Assembly: GCA_016721185.1 (NCBI GenBank)
Contig: JADKIP010000014.1
Location: 496,001-560,000 of the forward strand
Source: Candidatus Dechloromonas phosphorivorans
GTDB taxonomy: Bacteria > Pseudomonadota > Gammaproteobacteria > Burkholderiales > Rhodocyclaceae
Direction: 5' to 3'
Length of the DNA: 64,000 nucleotides
Within the stretch, counting starts at the first letter, position 1, and each line of letters begins with the position of its first letter. The notes under the pieces were generated by a model that ran no database searches, was not told the origin of the DNA, and was given only the letters and a program-made list of their open reading frames with translations. Shown piece by piece: positions 1 to 9,857 of the stretch. The position numbers and the translations under genes were made by a program.

Positions 1-1
1 G

Positions 2-1074
2 TTCACCCGTGATGGCGATGATTTTTTGGTTCAGCCGCCGACGTGGCGTTTCGATATCGAGATTGAAGAGGATCTGATCGAAGAAATCGCCCGTCTCTAC
101 GGCTACGATAAAATTCCCTCGCCAGCGCCGCGTGGGCCGCTTTCCATGCTGGTGCAACCGGAGGCGCAGCGTCCGCAGGCATATGTCCGGCAGTTGCTGG
201 TCGATCGCGGCTATCAGGAAGTGATCAATTTTGCTTTTGTTGAAGAAGCCTGGGAAGCAGATTTCGCGGCCAATACCAATTTGATTCGTTTGGCGAATCC
301 GATTGCCAGTCAGATGGCAGTGATGCGGTCAACCCTGTTTGGTGGGCTCATTTCGAACCTGCGTACCAATCTTAATCGCAAGCAGAACCGTGTTCGTCTA
401 TTCGAAACGGGTCGTACGTTCCATCGCGTTGCGAAAGGTTATCCAGTTGAAGGCTTCCATCAGCCGAGGAAACTGGCCGGATTGGCTTATGGCGGCGCGT
501 TGCCCGGAAGGTTGGAGCGATGGCGGTCGCAAGGTCGACTTTTTCGATGTAAAGGGTGATCTTGAAGCCTTGCTTGCGCCAGCAAAACTCCGCTTTGAAA
601 AGCTGCAGCATCCAGCCCTCCATCCAGGTCGTACGGCGAAGGTGCTGCTTGATGATCGTGAAATTGGCAGTATTGGTGAACTACATCCGGAATGGGTTCA
701 GAAATACGACTTACCGCTAGCGCCAGTAGTCTTCGAGCTCGATTTTGATGCGGTCAAGGCGGCGAGCGTTCCGTCATATATCGAAGTCTCGAAGTTCCCG
801 GCAGTGATTCGTGATCTTGCCGTTGTCGTCGATCAGGGTGTTGCGCTCCAGGCGATTCTGGATGGCTTGAAAGGCAGTTGCCGGCTCTGGTCAATGATGT
901 CCAGCTGTTCGATGTTTATGCCGGCAAAGGGTCGCTGAAAACAAGAAAAGCCTTGCTTTACGGATAGTTATGCAAGATACTCAACGCACTTTGCAAGATT
1001 CGGAAGTTGATGCTGCAATGCAGCAACTGGTGTCCTGTTTCGAACAGGCATTCGGTGCTCAACTGCGTGCCTGA
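2..1074 (+). CDS. pheT: Phenylalanyl-tRNA synthetase beta subunit, 3' part, frameshifted
   Basis: PheT is the beta chain of the (alpha-beta)2 enzyme that charges tRNA-Phe. The gene enters from the left edge and about 355 C-terminal residues are present. The B5-type segment ([19 protein letters not shown]), the catalytic-like core and the C-terminal anticodon-binding (FDX-ACB) domain ([15 protein letters not shown]) are all readable, but in three frames: shifts lie near 505, near 877 and near 930, after which [10 protein letters not shown] leads to the TGA at 1072-1074. A single-copy essential gene is unlikely to be a pseudogene, so base-calling indels are the likely cause. ihfA follows after 13 bases, the usual order in gamma- and betaproteobacteria. 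Confidence 0.93.
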
Positions 1075-1087
1075 CGGAACAATAACG

Positions 1088-1390
1088 ATGACGTTAACCA
1101 AAGCCGAACTCGCCGACCTGTTGTTCGAAAGCGTTGGCCTTAACAAGCGAGAGGCTAAAGATATGGTTGAGGCATTTTTTGAAGAAATTCGAAATTCGCT
1201 GGAAACCAGTGATGGTGTAAAGCTATCCGGCTTTGGTAACTTTCAATTGCGTGACAAACCACAACGCCCTGGACGTAACCCGAAAACAGGTCAGGAAATC
1301 CCTATTACTGCCCGCCGCGTGGTTACTTTCCATGCAAGCCAAAAACTAAAGTCTGATGTTGAGCTCGCTTTCGATGGAACAACGGCCTAA
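1088..1390 (+). CDS. ihfA: Integration host factor alpha subunit
   Basis: A 100-residue HU/IHF-family protein that bends DNA as a heterodimer with IhfB. The start [13 protein letters not shown], the GFGNF turn ([15 protein letters not shown]) and the DNA-inserting beta arm with GRNPKTGQ are all present and the length is normal. I chose the ATG at 1088 because the family begins MTLTKAE; in-frame codons upstream belong to the end of pheT. It overlaps the start of the MerR gene by 17 bases, so the two are probably translated together. The reading frame is intact, unlike its neighbours. Confidence 0.95.
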   Translation: MTLTKAELADLLFESVGLNKREAKDMVEAFFEEIRNSLETSDGVKLSGFGNFQLRDKPQRPGRNPKTGQEIPITARRVVTFHASQKLKSDVELAFDGTTA

Positions 1391-1752
1391 GACCACTTCC
1401 GGCGACGAATTGCCGCCGATTCCTGCTAAGCGCTACTTTACCATTGGTGAAGTTAGTGAGCTTTGTGGCGTAAAACCGCACGTTTTGCGTTACTGGGAGC
1501 AAGAGTTCAATCAACTCAAGCCAGTAAAGCGACGGGGGAATCGTCGGTATTATCAGCACCATGAGGTTTTGTTGGTGCGCCGTATTCGGGAACTTTTTAT
1601 ATAGCCAAGGTTTTACGATCAGTGGGGCACGAAATCGTCTTGATGAAAGTGGCTCGGTTGAGTCGCTGGTAGTCAGTAAGCAGGATATTGTGAAACCGAA
1701 TGGTGCTCTGCGCAGTGAATTTCAATCAATTATTGAAATGTTGCGCTTATAG
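1374..1752 (+). CDS. MerR-family transcriptional regulator, one frameshift
   Basis: A short MerR-type helix-turn-helix protein of about 125 residues, with the HTH and wing in [20 protein letters not shown] and the following basic stretch [10 protein letters not shown]. This small MerR protein conventionally follows ihfA in proteobacteria and its effector is unknown. The frame breaks at a run of five T (1594-1598). Removing one T joins [19 protein letters not shown] to the C-terminal part ending at 1752. The start at 1374 lies inside ihfA. The homopolymer location argues for a sequencing error. No metal-binding cysteine arrangement of the MerR/ZntR type is seen. Confidence 0.85.
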
Positions 1753-1775
1753 TTTTCAGTAAGTTCGGATATAAT
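1747..1775 (+). promoter_or_regulatory. Possible sigma-70 promoter of tRNA-Pro
   Basis: A perfect -10 hexamer TATAAT lies at 1770-1775, 11 bases before the tRNA. The -35 at 17 bp spacing is poor (TTATAG, 1747-1752), so only the -10 is a strong match. Confidence 0.45.
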
Positions 1776-1786
1776 GCGCCGCTTGT

Positions 1787-1863
1787 CGGGGCGTAGCGCA
1801 GCCAGGTAGCGCACTTGCATGGGGTGCAAGGGGTCGTGAGTTCGAATCCCACCGCCCCGACCA
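1787..1863 (+). tRNA. tRNA-Pro (anticodon GGG)
   Basis: A 77-nt cloverleaf. The acceptor strands CGGGGCG and CGCCCCG pair, the anticodon arm CTTGC/GCAAG encloses the loop ATGGGGT, and the T arm carries TTCGAATCC. A 3' CCA is encoded. GGG at positions 34-36 of the loop gives proline. Confidence 0.96.
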
Positions 1864-2934
1864 ATAGATTCGCGACTTAGGCCAATCTTCGATTACCATA
1901 CTTTCTGAGCGTCAGATTTCTGAAATTTCCCTCCTTTACCGTTTCCACAGATTCGTGGGCTGTTGCGGGCTTGCTGATACGTAGTGACACGAACGTGTTC
2001 TGTAAATATCTTGCCTGCCGATCTGCTGGGATAGGAAAAATATCCGAGCCGTTTAGGCCATTGCTTCCAATGTGAATGTCAGGGAAGGGTGTAGCAAATT
2101 CTGCCCGCGTGGATGCCTTTCATAAAAACGATAATTCTGCTGGTTCTTTCTGAATCTGAGACTTCGATTATCTGGGCTGAATACGAATAGAATGACAGGG
2201 GCAATAATGCTTTATCCTGAGCAATGGGGAAGAAGATGACAAAACGCGCGCAACAACGAAATCGTTTCGAAAATTTCACCACTTGATTCAGGAGCGGTAG
2301 AGCGCACCGGAAGTGACGATATTCTGGCGGTTATTGCGCTGACTCGCATATGGGTAGGACGGCTGTCCCATCGTGGAAGCACGATCTGAAGCAGCGGAAT
2401 TTAACGACAAAACCGTCAGCGCAGATTGAGCGCGATGATACAGGCGAACCGTCCTTGCTGAATGCAGAATGGGCGACCTGGTCTCAAGTAGAGCGAGATG
2501 ATCAGGGACTTCGAAATCGGTTTTGCTCGAACTTCGCTACCAAGACCGCCACAGACCGGAACGCGACGAGATCGAGTATGTACTTGGTCGTAACGAACAA
2601 AAGGGACCTGACCAGCGATTTCATCATTCTCGAACTTAGGCGACGCGGTCCGCCATCTTCGGCTTAACACCTGAAGAAATTCCTGCTGCTGTCTTTCAAA
2701 TGCACCCCGGCACTGAAGGATGCCGGAGGTTCCGATTTGCCTGATGCATCGTTCGAGCTGACTCCAGGTAACGGCTGCGTACTCCGCCGCCCTGGAATGC
2801 CAGAACCATGCCAGGTCCGTGACGCGGAGCAGAACTACTGTATGCAAGAATGGTATGCCACTTTTGCAATCCCTTTATTAAGCACCAGAGCGCTATTAAC
2901 CTCTCAATGGATCGCCCTTGCGGAAAACAAGATT
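1864..2934. other. 1.07 kb with no recognisable gene
   Basis: Between tRNA-Pro and the first recognisable PurL residues no frame on either strand gives a protein I recognise. Open stretches are short and compositionally unlike the neighbouring genes. The N-terminal 700 or so residues of PurL would be expected here but are not found in any frame, and the space is also too short for them. It may be scrambled low-quality sequence, a misjoin or a decayed region. Confidence 0.6.
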
Positions 2935-4944
2935 TACCAGCTGAAATCTGGTCAACGAATCGCAGGAACGTTACGTGCACAACCTTCCGGCCAACCGCAT
3001 CGCCGAATTCCAGGCCAATACGAGCGCGAGCGTTGCCCGTTTGCGGTGGTTGGCGGTTATCTCGGTGAAGCCTTCGCGATGGGCGAGCGCACGCCGATTG
3101 CCGTGCTCGACGCCCCGGCTTCCGGCCGCATGGCGATTGGTGAAGCACTGACCAATCTGGCCGCCGCCGACATCGGCGATCTCAGCAGGTCGACCTCCCT
3201 CGGCCAACTGGATGGCGCCGTGCGGCGTGCCGGGCGAGGATGCCCGCCTGTTCGACACCGTGGCGGCAGTTTCCGAACTGTGCAAGTCGATTGGCGTGTC
3301 GATTCCGGTCGGTAAGGATTCGCTGTCGATGCGCACCGCCTGGGAAGTTCAGGGCGTCAAGAAGCAGGTTGTTTCGCCGCTTTCGCTGGTCATCACCTCG
3401 TTTGCTGCGGTCGACGACGATGCGCAAGACCAAAAACGCCCGCGCAACAGCTGGCCGTCGATCAGGGCGGAAACTTCGACATTCTGCCACTCGACCTCGG
3501 CAGAACCGTCTCGGCGGCTCCTGCCCTGGCTCAGGTTTACAACGCCGCCGGCGGCGTGCGCCAGACGTTGTTAATCCGGCCAAGCTCAAGGGCCTGTTCG
3601 ATGCCGTGCAGAAACTGAACCGTGATGGCCTGCTGCTCGCCTACCACGACCGTTCCGACGGCGGCCTGTTCGTTGCTGCCTGCGAAATGGCCTTCGCCAG
3701 CCGGCGCGGCGTATCGCTCGATCTCGACGGCATTTGTTTCGACGCCCAAGCCTGCGATATCGATGGCAGCGAAAAGCGCCCCGATCTGATGGCCGGCCGC
3801 GACTTTGAAAATATGGTCAAGGTGCTGTTCAACGAGAACTCAGTGGCGATCAGATCCGCCGTGATGGCCGCGCCTGAAGGTGACGCCGATCCTGCGTGCT
3901 TGCTGAGCGTGCCATATCCCGCTTTATCAGTACACCTGAACGACTGGGACGAAATCCGCGTGACCCGCAACGCCAAGCGCGTGCTTCGGGAAAAGCGGGT
4001 CGATCTGCAACGCGCCTGGTCCGAAACCAGCTACCAGATGCAGACGCTGCGCGACAACCCGGATTGCGCCAAACAGGAATTCGACCGACCATCGCCAGTG
4101 TGACCGACTGACCTGACACGAAAGCTGACGTTCGATCTGAAGGAAAATTTCACAAGGTTTATCACAAAATGGGTATCCGGCCGCGTGTCGCCATCCTGCA
4201 CCGGCAGGGCGTCAACAGTCATTACGAAATGGCTGCGGCGTTCGACAAGGCCGGCTTTGCTGCGGTCGACGTCCATATGAGCGATATTTTGAGCGGCCGC
4301 GTCAACCTCAAGGACTTCAAGGGCCTGGTAGCCTGCGGTGGCTTCTCTTACGGCGACGTGCTCGGTGCCGGCCAGGGCTGGGCCAAGACCATCCTGATGC
4401 ACGAGGGCTGCCGCGACAATTCGCCGCATTCTTCAAGCGCCAGGACACCCTTTGCACTCAGCGTCTGTAACGGTTGCCAGATGATGACGCCGCCCAATCC
4501 ATCATTTCCTGATGCCGAACACTGGCCGGCTTTCCGCGCCGCAAGCAGGTCGAGCAGTTTCAGGCCAAGATTTTGCTTGTCATAAGCCGAAGTACTGGAA
4601 TCGCCGTCGCTAAGCTGGCGCATGGCAGGCTCGCAAGTCCGATCGTCGTTTCGCACGCCGGGGCAGGGCAGTGTTCGACAATGCTGACGACCAGAGCAAG
4701 GTGCTGTCCGCCGTGCGCCAAGTCGACAACAAAGGCGAACCGACCGAAGCCTACCCGTACAACCCGAACGGTTCGCCAGGCGGGTTGACGGCGGTGACGA
4801 CCGAAGACGGCCGCTTCACGATCATGATGCCGCACCCGGAACGCGTCTTCCGCACCGTGCAGATGTCCTGGCACCCGGAGAACTGGGGCGAGGATTCGCC
4901 GTGGATGCCCGGATGTTCCGCAACGCTCGCCGCTGGTGGGTTAA
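2935..4944 (+). pseudogene. purL: Phosphoribosylformylglycinamidine synthase, truncated and multiply frameshifted
   Basis: PurL converts FGAR to FGAM in purine synthesis using glutamine. The readable part begins at [11 protein letters not shown] and continues through [46 protein letters not shown] and the C-terminal glutaminase domain (RQGVNSHYEMAAAF, ACGGFSYGDVLGAG, catalytic CNGCQMM, then [12 protein letters not shown]), ending RMFRNARRW. At least six frame changes occur. About 95 residues are missing between CPFAVVG and YLGEAF, and roughly the first half of the protein is absent. The stop at 4942-4944 assumes one missing G. An assembly artefact is more likely than loss of an essential biosynthetic gene, but a true pseudogene with a second copy elsewhere cannot be excluded. 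Confidence 0.85.
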
Positions 4945-4956
4945 GTACCGAAAACA

Positions 4957-4987
4957 AAAAGGCAGCCTCGGCTGCCTTTGTTGTTTC
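4957..4987 (+). terminator. Rho-independent terminator after purL
   Basis: The stem GGCAGCC/GGCTGCC with a two-base loop (4961-4976) is followed by TTTGTTGTTT. It lies 13 bases past the inferred purL stop. Confidence 0.8.
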
Positions 4988-5048
4988 ATGGGGCTTGGTG
5001 CGTCTTGAGTCAGGTTAATCGAAGCATAAAAGTGGAATGCCAGGCAAT

Positions 5049-5066
5049 GCTGCGGTCAACCGCAAA
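5049..5066 (+). repeat. Dispersed 12-mer GCTGCGGTCRAC, intergenic copy
   Basis: GCTGCGGTCAAC at 5049-5060 is followed after three bases by AAAAAA. It is one of at least eleven exact copies in the window and lies in the gap after the purL terminator. Confidence 0.75.
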
Positions 5067-5241
5067 AAATCCTTAAAACCAGATAGAGCTGTTTTGTATT
5101 GCTGACAGTGAAACAAGGGGCTGCAAAGTGCAGGAGAAGAAGCTGATAATCCCAAATGGCCTTAGTGGCTTTCACCAAATCCGGGCACACGCATTTTGAT
5201 AGATTGAGAAACTGGGTCCTCTGGGAAATAAGGAGAGCCTC

Positions 5242-5331
5242 ATGTTTGATATGCGCTCGCTTGGTTTAATCATCGCCGATGTCTTGTCGATTGTTCTCAT
5301 CCTCTTGCTGATCGAGAACGTGCTGGTGTGA
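5242..5331 (+). CDS. Putative 29-residue membrane peptide
   Basis: A short frame starts MFDMRSLGL and is otherwise almost wholly hydrophobic (IIADVLSIVLILLLIENVLV), which would form one transmembrane helix. A good ribosome site AGGAGAG sits 5 bases before the ATG. No family is recognised. Its isolation, SD and membrane-helix composition make it a plausible small protein, but chance cannot be ruled out at this length, and surrounding sequence quality is poor. Confidence 0.4.
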   Translation: MFDMRSLGLIIADVLSIVLILLLIENVLV

Positions 5332-5369
5332 GCCTTGGGCTGCTATGCCAAATCGGTCAATAGATCTAA

Positions 5370-5705
5370 TCAACGATCAGGCAGGCCCGAAAAATTATCG
5401 AGTTCGCCGACCAGTTGATGCGAGGCTTCGTTCAGTTCCGGCAGCAGGTCGGCGCAATCGCCAGTCCCTAGTTGCTGAGTTCGACAATTTCATTGGCCAA
5501 GGCGGTAAGCGATCACTCGATGGTCAATTGCCCGGTAAGTGGCGGATTCCTTGTCGATACCTTCGGCTTGCTCAGGGTGATCCAAGCATGCAGCTACGGT
5601 GTGCTGAAAGCGGCATGTCCGCGCGTAAGCCGCCGGCAAAAGCGTTGAAACGGCGACGCCATTGGTGTGGGATTTTATGGCGCTGTCGATATCGATACGC
5701 TTCAT
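5370..5705 (-). CDS. Possible stand-alone zinc-binding (CZB-like) domain protein, frameshifted
   Basis: The minus strand reads MKRIDIDSAIKSHTQWRRRF, then a C-x-LG segment (SCMLGS), then IDKESATYRAIDH and finally ELNEASHQLVGELDNF before a TGA at 5370. The order His-Trp, Cys-x-Leu-Gly, a Tyr-containing stretch, then His resembles the chemoreceptor zinc-binding domain, but three frames must be joined to read it. It could equally be an unrelated helical protein of about 110 residues. The adjoining genes give no functional hint. Confidence 0.35.
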
Positions 5706-5767
5706 TTACTGTGCTCCGGGTGTTGGATGGCTGGCGGCTATGTTTCCGCTTCTTGCCGAAGGCTGAA

Positions 5768-6153
5768 TTATGCCGCAGGGGCGTTTTGCTGCGCACGTGC
5801 CTGGCTAAATTCAGTCATCCCGTAGAAGGCGTACCAGTTCTCCCTCAGGCCGGCTGCGCCACCACGTTGCTGAGCAAAAGCTGAAAGCGCTGGCTGATCG
5901 AGGTACGGCGAGGGCAGGTTTGCCAAGTCGAGCTGAAAAACGGGCATTGCCGATGCTCTCGACGATCACCAGACCATTGCCTTTCACCCGGTAGCCCTGG
6001 CTGGCCGTCAGGAAAAATATCGACGGATTCTCCAGTCATGGTGATCCACAGCGTGCCATCGGTGCAGGTAATGTGCAGCCCGTTGGCTGAACGCAGGCTG
6101 AGAGGATGGTTGTCCTGAGGGAAAAACTCAGCTGATTTCAGTTCGATTTCCAT
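5768..6153 (-). CDS. DUF2917 protein, frameshifted
   Basis: A protein of about 128 residues: MEIELKSAEFFPQDNHPLSL, then GLHITCTDGTLWITMTGES and, after a frame change near 6010, QGYRVKGNGLVIVESIGNAR. This is the DUF2917 cupin-like pattern. A second shift in a T-run near 5937 restores QLDLANLPSPYLDQPALSAF and a C-terminus ending at the TAA (5768-5770). DUF2917 proteins are often encoded opposite a MocR/GntR-type regulator, as here, which suggests control by the neighbour. The biochemical role is unknown. Confidence 0.7.
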
Positions 6154-6203
6154 GGCCCGCTCCCGCTTTTTGTTGAAGATAGTTTAGGGGGCGCTGGTGG
6201 AGG

Positions 6204-6284
6204 ATACAGTTGCAAAATAATAGAATTGTAGTCGGTACAATTCCTGAAATATTAACTTGCTCCTCAAATAAATGCCAACTGTAT
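6204..6284. promoter_or_regulatory. Nested inverted repeats between DUF2917 gene and MocR regulator (probable operator)
   Basis: The 143-base divergent spacer holds two perfect inverted repeats, one inside the other. GAATTGTA-N5-TACAATTC spans 6223-6243. ATACAGTTG at 6204-6212 pairs with CAACTGTAT at 6276-6284. MocR proteins bind paired sites around their own promoter, so this is the natural operator for the adjoining regulator and would control both genes. Confidence 0.6.
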
Positions 6285-6296
6285 TGTTGACACGAA

Positions 6297-7725
6297 ATGA
6301 CTGAATTGCTGCGTTATGAAAACTCGCCGCCGAACTTGAGGGGATGATTGCCGGTGGGGTGCTGCGTCATGGCGAACGTTTGCCCTCGGTGCGGCGTTTG
6401 TTTCGTGGAGCGTCGTTTGTCGGTGACAACCGTCGTGCAGGCTCTGCGCCAACTGGAGGATCGCGGTCTGGTCGAGGCCCGGCCGCAATCCGGCTATTTT
6501 GTCCGACGGGCGCTGGCGATACGGGCTGAACCAGCCTTGCGCTCGACACCCGAAGCCGCGGTGCCGGTCGATGTGACGCAACGCCTGGTGCGCATTCTCC
6601 AGTCCGGCTGCAGGCCGCTGGTGGCCCCGCTGGCGGCGGCGCTTGCCTGATCCTTCCTTGCTGCCAGTGGCAGCCCGGCAACGCTCTTTATGCGGGGGTG
6701 GCGCGGCGTCATCCGACGCTGTTGGCGGGCGGTAGCCACACCAATATGGATGAACCGGCGTTGGTTCGCCAACTGGTCCGCCGTTCGTTGGCCTGGGGCG
6801 GGCCGCTGGCCGGTGAGGAAATCGTCATCACCAATTCCTGTAACGAGGCGCTCTGCCTTTGTTTGAGTGCCGTCACTAAACCGGGCGATACGGTGGAGGT
6901 CGAATCGCCGGGCCACTATCTGATGCCGCAACTGCTGGAAACTTTGGGATTGAAGGCGCTGGAAATTCCAACTGACCCACGAACCGGCCTTTCGGTTGAG
7001 GCCTTGGAACTGGCCACGCAACGGGCGGTGGCGGCCTGTCTGTTGGTGCCGAATGCCAGTAATCCGCTGGGCAGCGTGATGCCGGACGAGAAAAAACGGC
7101 AGTTTGCGACGTTGACCGCAGCAAGAGGCGTCGCGGTGATCGAGGACGATATTTACGGCGACCTGCATTTCGGCCCGCAACGTCCGTGGCCGATCAAGGC
7201 ATTCGATACGACGGGTAACGTGATGCTCTGCTCATCGTTCTCGAAAAGCCTGACCCCCGCACTGCGCATTGGTTTTGTCGCAGCCGGCCGTTACCGCGCC
7301 GCCATTGCCTTGCAGAAAACGATCACCAGCGGTGCGACCAATCCGATTACCCAGAACGTGCTGGCCGAGTACCTTGAATCAAGCGCCAAGAGCGGCATCT
7401 GCGCAGCCTGCGGCGTTGTTATGAGCGTCAGGTTGATGGCATGCAGGCGGCGGTGAGCCGCTATTTTCCGGCGGTAACGCGGTTTTCCCAGCCCCAGGGC
7501 GGTTACGTGCTGTGGGTTGAATTGCCCGGAGGAACTCGATACAACGCAACTTTACGAGCAGGCGATCGCTGAAAATCTGGCGTATGTGCCGGGTGAGTTG
7601 TTTTCCGCCAGCGGCATGTATCGCAACTGCCTGCGTCTTAACTGCGGCAACCCGCATACAGCGGAAATCAGAGGATGCGGTTCGGCGTCTGGGCGCTCAT
7701 CTCCCAGCCTGACGGCATCAAATGA
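6297..7725 (+). CDS. MocR-family (GntR-HTH + aminotransferase fold) regulator, multiply frameshifted
   Basis: The N-terminal GntR winged helix (GERLPSVRRL, then SVTTVVQALRQLEDRGLVEA) is joined to a PLP-dependent class I aminotransferase-like domain: GEEIVITNSCNEALCLCL, then PNASNPLGSVM, IEDDIYGDLHF and the PLP-lysine region CSSFSKSLTPALRIGF. The C-terminus GMYRNCLRLNCG is normal, giving about 475 residues in total. Shifts occur near 6325, 6400, 6640, 7385, 7530 and 7665. MocR regulators sense PLP or amino-acid derivatives; the ligand here is unknown. It is divergent from the DUF2917 gene, with operator-like repeats between them. Confidence 0.85.
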
Positions 7726-7815
7726 GCCCAGGGAAAACTACGGTATTCATCCTTTCTGGGCAGGCCTTGGCGTCTTGCCTTTTTTGAACGCATTTGAAGG
7801 ATTTTCTCTCTCCTC

Positions 7816-9698
7816 ATGTTCGACGCAGTCCGCAACAACAAGAAAATCGTCCAGATTTTCCTCGCCTGATCATCCTGCCCTTTGCTTTTTTCGGTCTTGA
7901 TTCCTATGTTCGCAGCACGGGAACGGGTGACGATATCGCCAAAATCGGCGATATTAAGATTACTCAGCAACAGTTCCAGCAGGCAATGCGCGATCAGCAA
8001 GAACGTCTGCGCGCTCAAATGAAGGGCGAACTTGACCCCAAACTGCTGGATAGCCCGGAAGCCCGCCAGGCCATTCTGGATGATCTGGTCGACCAGCGTT
8101 TGCTGATGCTTGAAGCCGGCAAGAAGAAAATGTTTGCCAGCGACGACGTGATTCGCCGGACCATTGGTTCGATCGATGCCTTTAATGTCGATGGCAAAAT
8201 TTTCTGCCGAACGCTACGAGGCTGCGCTACGTGGTCAAGGAATGACTCCGGCCGGATTTGAAGCCCAATTGCGGCAGGATCTGACGCTGCAGCAGCTTGC
8301 CGGTGCGATTGGACAATCCGGTGTAACACCGCGGACGGTGATTGACCACGTCCTGGCCATTCAGACCGAGAAGCGCGAAGTGATGGAGTACCGCCTGCCC
8401 ATTGATGACTTCCTCGGCAAGGTCAAGTTGGCAGACGGTGCGGCGAAAGTTTTACGATGAAAACGCCAAACAGTTTGAATTGCCGGAACAAGCCAAAGCT
8501 GAATATGTCGTGCTGTCGATGGAAACCATTGGCGCGCAACTGACTGTGAGCGAAGCTGAAGTCAAAGCCTGGTACGAAGGGCACAAGGATAAATTTCAGC
8601 AGCCGGAAGAGCGTCGCGCCAGCCATATCCTGATTGCTTCGGAAAAACTGGGTAAGGACAAGGCCAAAGCCAAGGCTGAGGAAGTCTTCAAGGAGGTTCA
8701 GAAGAACCCGGCAGGCTTTGCCAATCTGGCCAAAAAGAATTCCGACGATCCGGGCTCGGCTGAAAAGGGCGGTGATCTGGGCTTTTTTCGGCAGTGGCAT
8801 GATGGTCAAGCCTTTGAAGAGGCAACCTTCAAACTGAAGGAAGGCGAAATTTCCGGCATTGTTGAATCGGATTTCGGCTTTCACATTATCAAGTTGACCG
8901 GTATCCATGCCGCCAAGGAAAAGCCGCTGGCTGACGTCAAGGGCGAAATTGAAGCTGAGTTGAAGAAGACCGCCAGTTCCCGCAAGTTTGCCGAAGCGGC
9001 CGAAGCGTTCAGTAACCTGGTTTATGAGCAATCGGACAGTCTCAAGCCGGTGGCCGAGAAGTTCAACCTGAGCATCAAGCAATCCGACTGGCTGGGCCGT
9101 CAGGCCAAACCGGCCAATGGCCCGCTGGCTAACGAAAAGGTGCTGGCAGCATTGTTTACCGAGGATTCGATCAAAAACAAGCGAAATACCGAAGCGGTTG
9201 AAATTGCCGCAAATACGCTGGTTGCTGCCCGTATCGTTGAATACAAGCCAGCTTCGCTGCAGCCTTTGGAAAGTCTCAAAGACAACATTGAAAACTTGCT
9301 CAAGCGCCAGGAAGCCCAGGCGCTGGCGCAAAAGAGGGCGAAGCTAAACTTGAAGCCTTGAAAAAGGTGAAGACAAGCTGACCTGGGGAGCCGCCAAGCC
9401 GGTTTCCCGCATGGATGCTCGTCTGATTCCGCCCGTCGCCGCACCCGCCGTGTTCAAAATGGATACTGCCAAACTGCCTTCTTATGCAGGTATCGAACTT
9501 CCCGGCACTGGTTATGCCTTGTTCAAATTGACCAAGGTCGATGCCGGCGAGAAACTGGACGACGCCCGCAAGCAGGCCATGTTGACGCAGTTGGGGAACC
9601 TGAGCGCGCAGGAAGAAATGCGACTTTATCTGGATTCGCTACGTGCCCGATACAAGGTTGAAATTAACCAAAGCGCATTGGAAACCAAAGAAAAGTAA
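7816..9698 (+). CDS. ppiD: Peptidyl-prolyl isomerase PpiD (SurA_N/parvulin), frameshifted
   Basis: A periplasmic folding helper anchored in the inner membrane. MFDAVRNNKKIVQIFLA-IILPFAFFGLD gives the short cytoplasmic end and one TM helix. The SurA_N-like region (ITQQQFQQAMRDQQERLRAQ) follows, then a parvulin domain (RRASHILIASEKLGKDKAK, FANLAKKNSDDPGSAEKGGD, SDFGFHIIKLTGI) and a C-terminal domain ending ALETKEK. The reconstructed length of about 625 residues is typical. Shifts occur near 7867, 8202, 8447 and 9345. A strong terminator follows. The Lon-hupB-ppiD order seen elsewhere is not present here. Confidence 0.92.
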
Positions 9699-9716
9699 TT
9701 GAACGTCGACGCAGCG

Positions 9717-9743
9717 AAAACGGGCCTGATGGCCCGTTTTTTT
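9717..9743 (+). terminator. Rho-independent terminator after ppiD
   Basis: AAAACGGGCC-TGAT-GGCCCGTTTT forms a GC-rich stem with a seven-T tail, 19 bases after the ppiD stop. Confidence 0.88.
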
Positions 9744-9857
9744 CGGCCAGTTTTTGCCTGGCCTTCTCAATCAAGGCAAAAATGATTGAATTCCTTGATT
9801 GCACATTGGTCTGAAGAGCTTGAAGTAATTTCGTTAACGCATGAAAAGGGAGAAATA

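Noticed and set aside
5345..5884. A 179-residue plus-strand protein
   Set aside because: Arg-rich without domains; the minus strand holds better candidates (CZB-like and DUF2917).
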